A stretch of 64,000 bases of DNA from Polaribacter sp. Hel1_85 (GTDB lineage: Bacteria > Bacteroidota > Bacteroidia > Flavobacteriales > Flavobacteriaceae). A model generated the notes under the pieces. It ran no database searches, had not been told where the DNA came from, and saw only the letters and a list, made by a program, of their open reading frames with translations. This document shows, piece after piece, positions 24,875 through 36,031 of this stretch. The first letter of the stretch is position 1. Each line of letters opens with the position of its first letter. Where the stretch lies: NCBI RefSeq assembly GCF_000766795.1, contig NZ_JPDS01000001.1:191001-255000 (forward strand). The letters are read 5' to 3'. Made by a program: the position numbers and the translations under genes.

Positions 24875-27800
24875 TTATTCAATCATAATTTTTTTAGTAA
24901 GATTCCCTTTTTCAGTCTGAATTTTTACAATATAAACTGTTGATGATAATTTGCTTACTTTTAATCTGTTTTCAGATTCATTTTCAATATCTTCAAATTG
25001 TTTTACTCTCTGACCTAGAATATTAAATAATTCTATTTTTGTAATATTAATGTTATTTAAATTTTGAATAACAATTTCTTTAGAATTATTATCCATGAAA
25101 ATAGCTAATTCTTTATTTAGAATATTGTTTTCTGTACTTAATACCTCATTGTTAAAGGTAATATAGAAACGATCTGAATAAATACCTTTTTCTAAATTTA
25201 GTTCAAAAGTTTCAGTAAAATCATAATACACTCCAGTCACTTTATCCAATAAATAAAAGGGTTGGTCAATATTTTGTTGTTCATCAACTGTGAAATATAC
25301 ACTTTCATTTGTGTCAATCTCTATTGTTAAAGGAACTTCTAATTCGTCTGTAATTTCAGAAATACCAGCTATTATTAATTTTTTATTAGGTATAGCTTCA
25401 AACTCCCAGTAAATATCTGTTGAATTAGTATCGAACATTTCACTATCATAACCATTATCATATTCAAAACTATTTTCATCATAAAAAGAAATACCAATTT
25501 GCCTGTGTAAAGCAACTTCATTAGCATTATAATAACCAAAACCAAGTTTAATTATTGGTAACTTGTCTATAAAATCATCAATTTCATCTTCATTACTTTT
25601 AATGGTTTTACCAGAATTATTTTTAAAGAAATATGTACCTGCATTATCATAATCATTATTCTTATAGTTTCTATGAAGATTTTCAAAACGTATTTCTCCA
25701 CCAATTGTAGATGCTGAGACAAAAAATCCTTGACCAACTGCCATATATCTACTAGGTGCATGGTATTCTCCGTCTCCAAGGGTAATTCCACCTTTGGTAA
25801 ATATTATATCATCTATTGCTACTTTAAAATCTGTAAAATTATTACTAGATATTTTAATTGATGTTACATCATTCCAACCAAGTGTTATTAAGTTTCCAGT
25901 TGTATTTGTTAAAGTAGAATTTACACTTGAACCTCCGTCGCTAGTTATAGTTAGATCTAAACTTCCAGATGTTATATCGTTATATAAATATATACTTGAT
26001 AAATCTACAAGTTCACTAAAAGTAACTGTTATTGTACCTAATTCTGTTAAATTACTAGACATAGTAATTACATTACCAGAGGTGCTACCTCCTCCGTTAG
26101 CATCAACTAAATCTAGTCCATCTATATTTGAAGTAGTTACAGTAGCAGTAATATCATTTACTGTTTGTGTAATGTTATTTCCATTATCTGTAGCTGTTTC
26201 CCAATCGAATGTCTCATCATTTACGGCTTGAACTCCATTGGCAGCAATTCCCATAGTTAAATTTCTTTGAGAGTAACCTCCTTGATAACCTGAGAAATTA
26301 TGGCCTTCAGACCCAGTAGTATAAGCATCTTCACCTGTATGTTCCCAAAAATATAAAGTACCATCTATTGAGTCTTCATTCGTAGAAATAAAATCATAAG
26401 TATCTAAAGCACTAGGGTATGGATTTCCTAATAAATCTGTAGTATTAGGGTCTATATTAAAGGTAATTGAGCCATCATTAGGAGTACCAACAAAAGTAAA
26501 GTTTTGTCCAACAATACCTGTAGATTTCATAGAGTATCCTTGTCCTCTTTCGATAACTCCAGTTTCGTATTGGTGTACCCATGAAGATCCATCTCCTGGG
26601 TCATTTAAGTTTGTGTAAATCCAGTAAGGAGCTATAGATATTGGGGTAGTTCCTGCAATTCCAGGTGCTCCATCATATCCTGCAACCCAATTTATATCAA
26701 CAATTTCTGAAGTTTCAGAAGTTGGAATATTACCATCTTTTAAAACAGTACCAACTCTAAATGTAGATTTGTTATATTCTCTTACTGGTGATGACCAATA
26801 ATGATATCTGTATATATTTGGAACCAAAGCTTGTTGGTCTTTATACAATTTACCTGTACCTTCTACATTTGATGCACCAGCATGTGTTTGTATTAATTGA
26901 CCATCTCCAATTAATTTAATTTCTCCATCAAGAATAAAGTCTTCATCAAATTCTAAATAATTAGATGAAGAAACCATTAATTTAGAATTTTCTTTAATCC
27001 AGACACATTCTACAATTGCATTTTCTGTTAAAGTAGCATGAGTTAATGAACTTTCAGAATCTATTACCATTACTTTATCTTTATCTGAAGTGTTAGAACT
27101 AGGTGCGCCAGTAGTTGCTGCACTATTACCACCAACCCAAGTGCTACTATCTCCATTCCAGAAAATACCGTTTATTTCAGTATATGTAAAGTATTTAGTT
27201 CCATTAAAATCATAGTTTGCAGCATATACGGCTTCACTATTTATAGTAGTATCTGTTAGTGGTACGTAATCTACATTAATTGTAAAGGCTTCATCATCGG
27301 CAACTTTTAAAACTTTAATTGTATTTGCTGTTACTAGAGCTGCATCGATTGTAGTTTTATTTACTGCTACTTGTACAGAACCTACACTACCATTTTCATT
27401 AATTTTCCAGGTTCTACCAATTGTTTTTTCTGGTGCACAGATTAATTCTGTTTCTGTAATTGTATTTATAGTACCATTATCATTACCCCAAACTAAAAAG
27501 TCTTTGTTTGCAGAAAATGTATTTAGATTACTTGCATTATCTGCAACAATAGCACTTAAACCAATAGTTATAATAGCATCTGAATTTATAGATTTTGATT
27601 GTTTTTGAGTTAATGGCATTGCATCATCTCTACCAATACCTGCTACATCATTATGATAACCACTATTAGCAGTGAAATCCCAAATCTTTGTTGTTTGATC
27701 TTTTAAAATATAATCTCCTTCTATAATTTCTGAGTTATTTTGATATTCTTCAGTACTTAAAGTCATACCATATTTTATAGCTAAATAACTTTCTATATGT

Positions 27801-30800
27801 TGTTTATCTAAAGAAGTTGGTAAAACTGTAAACACCATAATTTCAGCAATTTCTCCATCGTAGAATTCATTGTTACCATCTGTTGATCCAATGTAGAAAT
27901 TATTATTATTTCCGGTACCTATTGTACTAGTGTTTCTAGACAGTATTTCTTCACCATTTTTAGAAATACTTTTATTTTGCCCTGTAGGAGTTTCTGTAGA
28001 AGTACTACTACCTAAAGTCCAAAGGTTAAATTCATTAGTATTTGCACCCCATTCTCCAAAAATTCTCTCGCCATTATTAGTTGATCCAACGTCATAATAC
28101 ATTGGTTCTTCTGTTTCTATTGCTGTGCCACCATCCCATGGTAAATGTACTCCTACACGCCCTGTTGCTAAGTTTTCTCTAATAATACTATTTTTTTGTA
28201 TGATATGTGTATTAGCTACAATATAAACCCATACATCAGTATTTGTTGAAGTTTCAAATAAACCGCCTGTAATTTGCATAAAATCATCACTACCATTAAA
28301 ATCAATTGTAGGGTTAAAGTTTAAACCTGCATCTATTTTTGTAGGAGCTGTACCTGAAGTAGCAGTGGCGTCTTCGTCATCACCAGATTGATCATCCCAA
28401 TCTAATACTTCTGTAGTACCTGTTACTTCTATATCTGCTCTCAGCCATAAATTATCTCCACTTAGACCAGGTACAATAGGGTCATCAGTATCATCTCTAT
28501 AATCTACATCTCCAGTAGTAAATACATCAGAATCAGTATCTGGTAAGTCTACAGAAGGCGTATCTATTTCATCGTTTATCACAAAACCATCGTAAATATC
28601 AGAACCTTCAAAATTATCATCTAAACCATCTCCATCAGTATCATTTCCACTAAGAGTTGTATCTGAATCTCCGTTTTCTTCAATATCTAAAACGCCATCA
28701 TTATCTGAATCTGTGTCTAAATAATCTGGATTGTCTGTACCGTCATGATTGTTAGGAATCGTTAAGCTTACTCCAACAGTATCACTATCTCCACAAGGGC
28801 TAACGGCAGTACAATCTGGATCGTAAGCGTTATTTAATCCATCACCATCCGCATCATTTATAGGATCTAAGGAAGGAGCGATGTAGCCAATTGTTGATTG
28901 AAATTCTACATTATCTGGTATACCATCATTATCGGCATCTATATCTAAATGATTTGGAAGTCCATCTGAATCTGCATGATATACATCTGGATATCCATCA
29001 CCATTAGCATCTGTATAATCTGTGGTTAGAGTTCCTCCAACTTCATCATCAACAATATCTAAATAATTTAAGATTCCATCATTATCATCATCTCCATCAG
29101 GATCATATCCTCCACTTTCTACAGTATCTATAATACCATCTTTATCATCATCTATATCAACACTATTAATAACACCATCACTATCTGAGTCTAAACCAAA
29201 AACTGCATCTCTGTATTCTAAGTCTCCACCTGAATTTACATCATTATCATCATCATTAAAATTATCAGTTACTGTATTATCGAAGCTTCCGTTAACATCA
29301 TTATAAGTATCAGTTACGTCTAAGGTATCATCTAAACCATTGCTACCAACACTACCATCGGTTTTTCCATCTAAATCTGCATCTGTAAGTCCAGTACCCG
29401 ATTCTACAATATCAAAAGCTCCATCTCCATCAGAGTCTAAGTCTAAGTAATCTGGAATTGTATCTGCACCAGAAACAGCTGCTGCATCTGTGTTTACTGG
29501 GGTAACCCCGTTACCGTATGCTAAATCTATACCTTCTGCACTATAACTACCACTAGGAGCTATATAACCAGCAGTTGTTTGCGCTTCAAAATTATCTGGT
29601 ATTCCATCATTATCAGAGTCTAAATCTATATAATCAAACACACCATCAGCATCAGAATCTAAAGGAGTACAAAAAGTAAAGTTTCCTAAAGCTATATCTT
29701 GTATTGCACTTACTGATCCACTAGGACTATTATTTTTATAAACTATTTCTATTTTACTAATCCAAGCAGGTATTGCATTTATGGTAACATCACTACTTCC
29801 AGTTGTGTTACCAATAAATGATGTTCCATTAAATGTATTTGAAGCTCCTGTAGTATAATCAGACGCTGTTAAGGTGTATAATGTACCATCTTGTTTTGTT
29901 AAGATGATTTCTACATTATCTATAGCTTGATCGTCATTATCAATATTTACATCAGAAATGGTAAAAGATAGATTGTAAATAGGTGAACTTAGCTCAAAAG
30001 TATGTGTAGACTCTGCATTAAAAGAGGCTTTTTGATCTAATTCGTAAGAATTATTATTTACAAGGTATTCACTATCACTAGTAACATTAGATATTCGAGA
30101 TAAATTAAATGTTATGCTTGTATTTGTTATGGTAGGATTGGTAATTATTGGGTCATCATCATCACTATATTCAGCAGACCAATCTAAAGTTCCAGTATCA
30201 GAACAAGTGCCTATTTCTACAGAATCTAAAATACCATCATTGTCATCATCTAAATCTATATCATCACTAATACCATCGCCATCTATATCATTTGTTACTT
30301 CTGTATCTCTATAATCTACGTCACCTCCTGTAAATACATCACCATCAATATCAGGGAAATTGTTGGTCTGTGAATCATCAAAATTACCATTTACATCTGT
30401 GTAATTGTCTCCATTATCGTAATTATTATCCAAACCGTTTGTGCCATAAACGCCAGAAAGTGATAAGCCTGCTTCTGTATTGTCTAAAATACCATCGTTA
30501 TCAGAATCTGTTTCTAAATAATCATTAGCAGAATCTCCATCAGTATCTACAGGTGTTAATCCACCTGTGTACGCCGTGTCTACTCCATTGGCATCAAATA
30601 CACCATTAGGAGCAATATAGCCAACTGTTGTTTGTGCTTCTATATTATCTGGAATACCATCATTGTCTGAATCTAAATCTTGATAATTGGGAATTCCGTC
30701 TCCATCAGTATCTGTATTACAATCTGTGGAAACAATTGAGATTGCATCAACTTCATAGTCTACAGTATTTATTGAACCTTTTGCAAATCTAATATATCTA

Positions 30801-33559
30801 AAGTTTGTTGTTGATGTAATAGTCACATCTTGAAAAGTCACATTATCAGTACTTCCTGTTGGTGTTACTTGAAGAGTATATGTTGTGTCATCTAGAGATT
30901 CGCTTAAATCTATGTATGCAGTACCTGTTGTAACATCATTTCTTCTTCTCCAGGTAATTGTGTATTGAGTTCCACTAGGGTAAGTCTGCCCAAAATCAAA
31001 ATCAAAAGTACTACCTCCATTATAAACTGTTGCAAAGTCTCCATCAGGTTCACCTGTTGCATTTGCAGAGTTACCTATATCATTTTCAGATTGAATAGTT
31101 CCATTATAAGTAACACAAGTACCTGTAATATAACCTTCTTCTGTATCTAAAATTCCATCGTTATCATCATCTAAATCTGTTGCATCTGGTATGCCATCAT
31201 TATCATTGTCTAGAAAAATAGAATCATCATCTCTATAATCTACATCACCTCCTGAATTTACATCGCCATCAGCATCAGGGAAATTGTCATCTTGTGTGTC
31301 ATCAAAATTACCATTAACGTCTGTGTAACCATCGTTAGTATCATAATTAGCATCTAAACCATTGGCACCATAGTTTCCGCTTAAAGCTAAGTTTGATTCT
31401 GCTTGATCTGAAGCGCCATCACCATCTGAATCTGTGTCTAAATAATCATCTATAAGATCTCCATCAGTATCTTCAGGACTTAATCCACCTGAGTATGCTG
31501 TGTCTACTCCGTTTGAATCATAAACACCGTTAGGGGCTATGTAACCTGTAGTTGTTTGTGCTTCTATATTGTCTGGAATACCATCATTGTCTGAATCTAA
31601 ATCTATTCTATTTGGGATACCATCACCGTCATCATCACATTCTACAGTATGTGCTTGATACAATACATTATCAACTTCTAATTGACCACCACCACCGTCT
31701 GTACTTAATGTAATTTTAATATATCTTGCGTCTTCCGATAATTTATAAGGTTTGTTTTCATCTGTGTTTATAGATGTCCATGTAAATATCAAATTATTCG
31801 TAAAATTAGCTGTTGTAGTAGATTGTTGTACTTTCATAATATGATTAGTATTATCAGTTACACGAGCTTCGACTTCAATAATTGTGTTTTTTGGAACCGT
31901 TACTCCTAAATCTATAACTAACACATCAATTACATCATTTAAAGTTGCTCTATCATCATTAGAACCATCATATGAGGCATCTTCATTACCACCAACACCA
32001 ACGCTAACTCCATCTACTACTGAATCAGCATTATTTTCTGTTCTTTCTATTATAGTACATTCTTCTGTGTCTAAAATTCCATCATTATCATCATCTAAAT
32101 CTGTAGCATCTGGATATCCATCTCCATCTGTATCTTTACCGCCTGAATCATTATTATCTCTCCAGTTAACATCATCTACACCATTTGTGTTAGGGAAATT
32201 ATCTGATTGTGTATCATCAAAGTTACCATTAACATCAGAGTAATCATCTCCATTGTCGTAAGAATCATCTAAACCATTTTCACCTACATCACCTGATAAA
32301 TTTATATTAGCTTCTTCGGTATCACTAACACCATCACCATCTGAATCTGTGTCTAAATAATCTGGGTTTCCAGTACCATCTGTATCAATTAAATTTGTAC
32401 CATCAAGACCACCTATACCATTAGCAGAATCTGTATCATCTCCACTTTCATATGCGCTATCTAAACCATTTGCCCCTACAACACCTGTTGGAGCTACATA
32501 ACCTGCTGTTGATTGTGCTTCTATATTATCTGGTATTCCATCATTATCTGCATCTAAATCTAAATGATTAGGTATTCCATCACCATCAAAATCATAAACA
32601 TCTGGTATTCCATCTCCGTTTAAATCTTCATAACTTGTTGTACTAGAGTCTCCCGTACCATTATCACTTGTGTCTAAGTAATTTGGTAAAAGGTCTCCAT
32701 CTTCATCACCTAAAGGATCATAAATAACTCCATCAACGGTTGCTTCTACAGCATCTATAATACCATCATTATCATCATCTATATCTATTGTGTCATCTAT
32801 ACCATCACCATCAGTATCTACTTTTTCTATAGCGTCATTTTCTACTGAAATATGAATAGATTCTATATATACTCTAGTATTACCTCCTGTGTAGTTTGAA
32901 TATTCTCCTGGAAATATATTTAAAACCATTGTTGAATTCCCTGGAACAGAGGTGTCTGGGTTTCCTATAAAATAAATTTGTGTTTCATTCCATTGATCTT
33001 CTCCTATAGAAGTTATATATTGTTTTGTAAATAGGTTAGATTGATTTACACCCAATTGATAATCATATTTCTTTTTATGTGTACCTGAATAATATTGGTT
33101 TTCACCTGTACCTCCATCTTCATTTGTTATTGGAGACATTGAATACAATGTGATTTTGTATAATTTACCTGCCTCAATATCTCCTATTGTAGTTGTTACA
33201 GATTCTTCAGAAGTACCAGCAACTCCTCCTAAATCTTTCATTGATATCCAACTTTGACCACCAGTTGGAGGAAAATCAAGAGGGGCATGTACCCAAGTTG
33301 CTCCACCTCCAGCATAAGCCTCTCCACCTGCTTTGTCTTTATTTGAAATATCTGGTGTTCCATTAAGATCTGCCCAACCAGTTGGAGTACAATCTCCACA
33401 GGTAGCATCACTAGTACCTCCAGTACCAGAAATTGTTTGTGAAAAAGATTGGTTGTTGAAGCTGAAGAGTAATAATAGTAATAAAATTACTGTTATATTT
33501 ATTTTTTTTGACAAGGATTTAATTCCCAAAAATCCAAATATTTGTCTTTTTTTAATCAT
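24875..33559 (-). CDS. Giant Asp-rich calcium-repeat T9SS surface protein
   Basis: The start at 33559 (MIKKRQIFGF) is preferred over the in-frame Met 20 codons earlier because it gives a normal signal peptide (to about residue 41, SFSQ); length is then 2894 residues. An N-terminal beta domain (42-243) is followed by long thrombospondin type 3-like repeats (DTDGDGI.D..DLDDDNDGI.D), arranged in five large modules, each marked by (I/V/F)E.Q(S/T)T.GYIAP, at about 352, 672, 985, 1328 and 1560, interleaved with jelly-roll domains. A LamG/ConA-like domain (about 1698-1933) and a region shared with the neighbour (2130-2700) precede the T9SS type A tail (2810-2894, ending KKIMIE). It is probably a calcium-stabilised stalk or adhesin on the cell surface. 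Confidence 0.9.
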   Translation of the reverse strand: MIKKRQIFGFLGIKSLSKKINITVILLLLLLFSFNNQSFSQTISGTGGTSDATCGDCTPTGWADLNGTPDISNKDKAGGEAYAGGGATWVHAPLDFPPTGGQSWISMKDLGGVAGTSEESVTTTIGDIEAGKLYKITLYSMSPITNEDGGTGENQYYSGTHKKKYDYQLGVNQSNLFTKQYITSIGEDQWNETQIYFIGNPDTSVPGNSTMVLNIFPGEYSNYTGGNTRVYIESIHISVENDAIEKVDTDGDGIDDTIDIDDDNDGIIDAVEATVDGVIYDPLGDEDGDLLPNYLDTSDNGTGDSSTTSYEDLNGDGIPDVYDFDGDGIPNHLDLDADNDGIPDNIEAQSTAGYVAPTGVVGANGLDSAYESGDDTDSANGIGGLDGTNLIDTDGTGNPDYLDTDSDGDGVSDTEEANINLSGDVGENGLDDSYDNGDDYSDVNGNFDDTQSDNFPNTNGVDDVNWRDNNDSGGKDTDGDGYPDATDLDDDNDGILDTEECTIIERTENNADSVVDGVSVGVGGNEDASYDGSNDDRATLNDVIDVLVIDLGVTVPKNTIIEVEARVTDNTNHIMKVQQSTTTANFTNNLIFTWTSINTDENKPYKLSEDARYIKITLSTDGGGGQLEVDNVLYQAHTVECDDDGDGIPNRIDLDSDNDGIPDNIEAQTTTGYIAPNGVYDSNGVDTAYSGGLSPEDTDGDLIDDYLDTDSDGDGASDQAESNLALSGNYGANGLDANYDTNDGYTDVNGNFDDTQDDNFPDADGDVNSGGDVDYRDDDSIFLDNDNDGIPDATDLDDDNDGILDTEEGYITGTCVTYNGTIQSENDIGNSANATGEPDGDFATVYNGGSTFDFDFGQTYPSGTQYTITWRRRNDVTTGTAYIDLSESLDDTTYTLQVTPTGSTDNVTFQDVTITSTTNFRYIRFAKGSINTVDYEVDAISIVSTDCNTDTDGDGIPNYQDLDSDNDGIPDNIEAQTTVGYIAPNGVFDANGVDTAYTGGLTPVDTDGDSANDYLETDSDNDGILDNTEAGLSLSGVYGTNGLDNNYDNGDNYTDVNGNFDDSQTNNFPDIDGDVFTGGDVDYRDTEVTNDIDGDGISDDIDLDDDNDGILDSVEIGTCSDTGTLDWSAEYSDDDDPIITNPTITNTSITFNLSRISNVTSDSEYLVNNNSYELDQKASFNAESTHTFELSSPIYNLSFTISDVNIDNDDQAIDNVEIILTKQDGTLYTLTASDYTTGASNTFNGTSFIGNTTGSSDVTINAIPAWISKIEIVYKNNSPSGSVSAIQDIALGNFTFCTPLDSDADGVFDYIDLDSDNDGIPDNFEAQTTAGYIAPSGSYSAEGIDLAYGNGVTPVNTDAAAVSGADTIPDYLDLDSDGDGAFDIVESGTGLTDADLDGKTDGSVGSNGLDDTLDVTDTYNDVNGSFDNTVTDNFNDDDNDVNSGGDLEYRDAVFGLDSDSDGVINSVDIDDDKDGIIDTVESGGYDPDGDDDNDGILNYLDIVDDEVGGTLTTDYTDANGDGYPDVYHADSDGLPNHLDIDADNDGIPDNVEFQSTIGYIAPSLDPINDADGDGLNNAYDPDCTAVSPCGDSDTVGVSLTIPNNHDGTDNPDYLDTDSDNDGVLDIEENGDSDTTLSGNDTDGDGLDDNFEGSDIYDGFVINDEIDTPSVDLPDTDSDVFTTGDVDYRDDTDDPIVPGLSGDNLWLRADIEVTGTTEVLDWDDQSGDDEDATATSGTAPTKIDAGLNFNPTIDFNGSDDFMQITGGLFETSTNTDVWVYIVANTHIIQKNSIIRENLATGRVGVHLPWDGGTAIETEEPMYYDVGSTNNGERIFGEWGANTNEFNLWTLGSSTSTETPTGQNKSISKNGEEILSRNTSTIGTGNNNNFYIGSTDGNNEFYDGEIAEIMVFTVLPTSLDKQHIESYLAIKYGMTLSTEEYQNNSEIIEGDYILKDQTTKIWDFTANSGYHNDVAGIGRDDAMPLTQKQSKSINSDAIITIGLSAIVADNASNLNTFSANKDFLVWGNDNGTINTITETELICAPEKTIGRTWKINENGSVGSVQVAVNKTTIDAALVTANTIKVLKVADDEAFTINVDYVPLTDTTINSEAVYAANYDFNGTKYFTYTEINGIFWNGDSSTWVGGNSAATTGAPSSNTSDKDKVMVIDSESSLTHATLTENAIVECVWIKENSKLMVSSSNYLEFDEDFILDGEIKLIGDGQLIQTHAGASNVEGTGKLYKDQQALVPNIYRYHYWSSPVREYNKSTFRVGTVLKDGNIPTSETSEIVDINWVAGYDGAPGIAGTTPISIAPYWIYTNLNDPGDGSSWVHQYETGVIERGQGYSMKSTGIVGQNFTFVGTPNDGSITFNIDPNTTDLLGNPYPSALDTYDFISTNEDSIDGTLYFWEHTGEDAYTTGSEGHNFSGYQGGYSQRNLTMGIAANGVQAVNDETFDWETATDNGNNITQTVNDITATVTTSNIDGLDLVDANGGGSTSGNVITMSSNLTELGTITVTFSELVDLSSIYLYNDITSGSLDLTITSDGGSSVNSTLTNTTGNLITLGWNDVTSIKISSNNFTDFKVAIDDIIFTKGGITLGDGEYHAPSRYMAVGQGFFVSASTIGGEIRFENLHRNYKNNDYDNAGTYFFKNNSGKTIKSNEDEIDDFIDKLPIIKLGFGYYNANEVALHRQIGISFYDENSFEYDNGYDSEMFDTNSTDIYWEFEAIPNKKLIIAGISEITDELEVPLTIEIDTNESVYFTVDEQQNIDQPFYLLDKVTGVYYDFTETFELNLEKGIYSDRFYITFNNEVLSTENNILNKELAIFMDNNSKEIVIQNLNNINITKIELFNILGQRVKQFEDIENESENRLKVSKLSSTVYIVKIQTEKGNLTKKIMIE

Positions 33560-33726
33560 AATTGTTTTTTTAACCAAAATTATTGGAGAGATAAATACAA
33601 TTCTAAAAAAAAATGACATAATTATTAATAAGACTAACTCATTAATAAAAAAGTATATTAACTCCCCCCAAATTAAATATACTTTGAAAATTAACTGAAT
33701 AAAAAATTTATAGTTAATATTTGAAA

Positions 33727-33757
33727 CAAATATAGTCTATGTTATTGATTTGTACAA
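33727..33757 (-). promoter_or_regulatory. Bacteroidota promoter of the giant T9SS gene
   Basis: On the reverse strand, TTG (33757-33755) lies 20 bases before TATATTTG (33734-33727), matching the -33/-7 consensus of Bacteroidota. It predicts an mRNA start near 33720 and an untranslated leader of about 160 bases that includes a run of six Gs (33664-33669 region). Confidence 0.65.
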
Positions 33758-33826
33758 TAGTATTTTACTTAGTTTTATATACATAAGAAACAATTCTTAA
33801 AAAAAAGTCACATAAAAAGGTGTAAG

Positions 33827-36031
33827 TTATTTACTTTTTTCAACCAATTCTATTTTTTCAAGAGACGTTTTTGTTGTGAAAATTCCGTAATTAATTGTGA
33901 CACTTTTCTTGTCAATTTTTTCTATTGTACCAACAGAATTAGAATCTATAATTCTTACTTTATCGTTAATTTTATAGACATATAAAGATTTTTCTTTGGC
34001 TATTTTTGCAGCTTCTATTTTCTTTTCTTTCCTAACTTCTACCACTTTTTGTAAAACTTCTTTTTCAACTTTTTTAATAATTTCTTGTTGCTTTTTTTCT
34101 ACAACCTCCGCTTTTTGTTTTTGTGCTTTGGTTTTAGGTTTTTCAGGGTTTTTCTTTAAATGTTTTACTTTTTCTTCTGTAAACCATTTATTAAAGTTAA
34201 CATTTAGCTCTTTTTTATTGTTGGTTTGAAAGTATTTGTTTAGAAGTTCGTTTGTTTTTCTACCTAAAGAAAGCATTTTTAGATTTTGGTCATAGAGTTC
34301 TTGAAAGCCAGCTAATTTATCTTGAACACGTTGTTCTTTTTCTTGTAAATTATCTAAATGTTCTTGACCTTTTGTTTTTTGTTTTTCTAAGTTATCAGAA
34401 TTTTTTTGTAGTCTGTTTCTTTCTTTTTGAAGTTTAGATATGGTTTTATCTAAACGCACTTTTTCTGTTTCTACTCGTTTTTTAGCTTTGTTAATTAAGC
34501 TAAATGGAATTCCGTTTTTCTGTGCAACTTCAAATGTAAAAGAACTACCTGCTTGCCCAATAAATAACTTATATAAAGGCTCTAAAGAACGCTCATTAAA
34601 TTGCATATTTGCGTTGGTAACGTTCTCTAATTCGTTGGCTAAAACTTTTAAGTTAGAGTAGTGGGTTGTTATAATTCCGAAGGCTTTTTTATAGTAAAAT
34701 TCTTCTAAGAAAATTTCTGCTAAAGCACCTCCTAATTCAGGATCAGAACCTGTACCAAATTCATCAATTAAAAACAAAGTGTTTTCATTACATTTACGCA
34801 AAAAGTAACGCATGTTTTTTAAACGATAACTGTATGTACTTAATTGGTTTTCAATAGATTGGTTATCTCCTATGTCGGTTAGTATTGTCTCAAAAATATA
34901 TGTTTGACTGCGTTCGTCTACAGGAATTAATATTCCACTTTGCAACATTAATTGAAGCAAGCCAATTGTCTTTAAAGTAATACTTTTTCCACCTGCATTT
35001 GGACCCGATATAACAATGATTTGTTGGCGTTCATTTAACTCAATTGTTTGAGCAATTGTATCAATTTTTTGCTCTTTGTTTTTTCGCCATAAAATGGGGT
35101 GATAAGCATTCTTAAAATAGATTCTTTTTTCCTTAGTTATTTTAGGTAAAATTGCATTAATTATTTGCGCATATTTTGCTTTAGCACCTACAACATCAAT
35201 ATGAATTAAAAACGAAAGATATTCTTCTAATAAATTAACTGAAGGACGAATTATTGCAGATAAATCTCTTAATATTTTTACAATCTCTTGCTTTTCGTCG
35301 TAAATTAAATTCTGATATTCTCTAGCGTAAGAAAGTGTTGCTTGTGGAGCAATATAAACAATTTTACCCGATTTTGAAGCACCTAATAAACTACCTGCAA
35401 CTTTTTTTCTATGCATGGCAGAAACTGCTAAAACACGTTGGTTGTCTACAACAGTTTCTTTAATGTCATCTAAATAACCAGCAGATATTGCTTTAGATAA
35501 AGCACTAGAAAAACTTGCTCCTATTTTACCACGAACATTATTAATGTCTTTTCTAATTTGTTTTAAATTTATAGAAGCGTTGTTTTTTACTTCACCAGAA
35601 ATATCAATAATTTTCTTTATTTCATCATCTATAAAAGTGGTAAATTCTATTTCTTGAGATAGCTCAAAAAATGTAGGGAACTGAACTTTTAATTTTTTAA
35701 AAAACTTAATTAATTCATTTACAGTAAGAGATGTAGTTGCAATTTTTAAAAAAGCATCTGTTTCTATAAAACTATTATCTATAGCTAAACGTTTTACGTT
35801 TTCTGTAATATTATCGAAACCATGATTTGGAACTCTATTTTCGCTTTCGAAAGAAGAAACATATTCATTTACCAAATACAATTCTTTAAACAGCGTTTTT
35901 TTGTTACTTATAGGTTTTATTTCTAACGTTTTTTCTTTTCCTAAACCAGAAATACAATATTCTGCAACATGTTGTAAAACAGTTGTAAATTCTAAATCTT
36001 GTAATGTTTTGGTTGATATGTTTTTATTCAA
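33827..36031 (-). CDS. mutS2: MutS2-family ATPase lacking the Smr domain
   Basis: A 734-residue MutS-family ATPase. The core and clamp helices (1-300) lead to the ATPase domain with Walker A GPNAGGKS (about 339-346), Walker B LFLIDEFGTGSDP and the switch THYSNLK. A long charged coiled coil (about 520-665) is followed by a small KOW-like beta domain (DKVRIIDSNSVGTIEKI). MutS2 proteins bind branched DNA or, in Bacillus, collided ribosomes; many carry a C-terminal Smr endonuclease domain, but here the protein ends without one, as in other flavobacteria. It is divergent from ung, with the two starts only 37 bases apart. Confidence 0.88.
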   Translation of the reverse strand: MNKNISTKTLQDLEFTTVLQHVAEYCISGLGKEKTLEIKPISNKKTLFKELYLVNEYVSSFESENRVPNHGFDNITENVKRLAIDNSFIETDAFLKIATTSLTVNELIKFFKKLKVQFPTFFELSQEIEFTTFIDDEIKKIIDISGEVKNNASINLKQIRKDINNVRGKIGASFSSALSKAISAGYLDDIKETVVDNQRVLAVSAMHRKKVAGSLLGASKSGKIVYIAPQATLSYAREYQNLIYDEKQEIVKILRDLSAIIRPSVNLLEEYLSFLIHIDVVGAKAKYAQIINAILPKITKEKRIYFKNAYHPILWRKNKEQKIDTIAQTIELNERQQIIVISGPNAGGKSITLKTIGLLQLMLQSGILIPVDERSQTYIFETILTDIGDNQSIENQLSTYSYRLKNMRYFLRKCNENTLFLIDEFGTGSDPELGGALAEIFLEEFYYKKAFGIITTHYSNLKVLANELENVTNANMQFNERSLEPLYKLFIGQAGSSFTFEVAQKNGIPFSLINKAKKRVETEKVRLDKTISKLQKERNRLQKNSDNLEKQKTKGQEHLDNLQEKEQRVQDKLAGFQELYDQNLKMLSLGRKTNELLNKYFQTNNKKELNVNFNKWFTEEKVKHLKKNPEKPKTKAQKQKAEVVEKKQQEIIKKVEKEVLQKVVEVRKEKKIEAAKIAKEKSLYVYKINDKVRIIDSNSVGTIEKIDKKSVTINYGIFTTKTSLEKIELVEKSK

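Noticed and set aside
25794..26231. A 145-residue forward frame inside the giant T9SS protein
   Set aside because: It is the complement of repeat-rich coding sequence on the other strand and shows no coding character of its own.
31884..33698. Long forward-strand open frames opposite the giant calcium-repeat protein (such as 31884-32243 and 33333-33698)
   Set aside because: They are Ser/Thr/Val-rich mirror frames of the Asp-rich repeats on the reverse strand, with no start context, family motif or independent promoter.
33827..36031. Novel recombination or defence ATPase because of the missing Smr domain
   Set aside because: The MutS2 core, coiled coil and small C-terminal domain are standard, and Smr-less forms are usual in this group.
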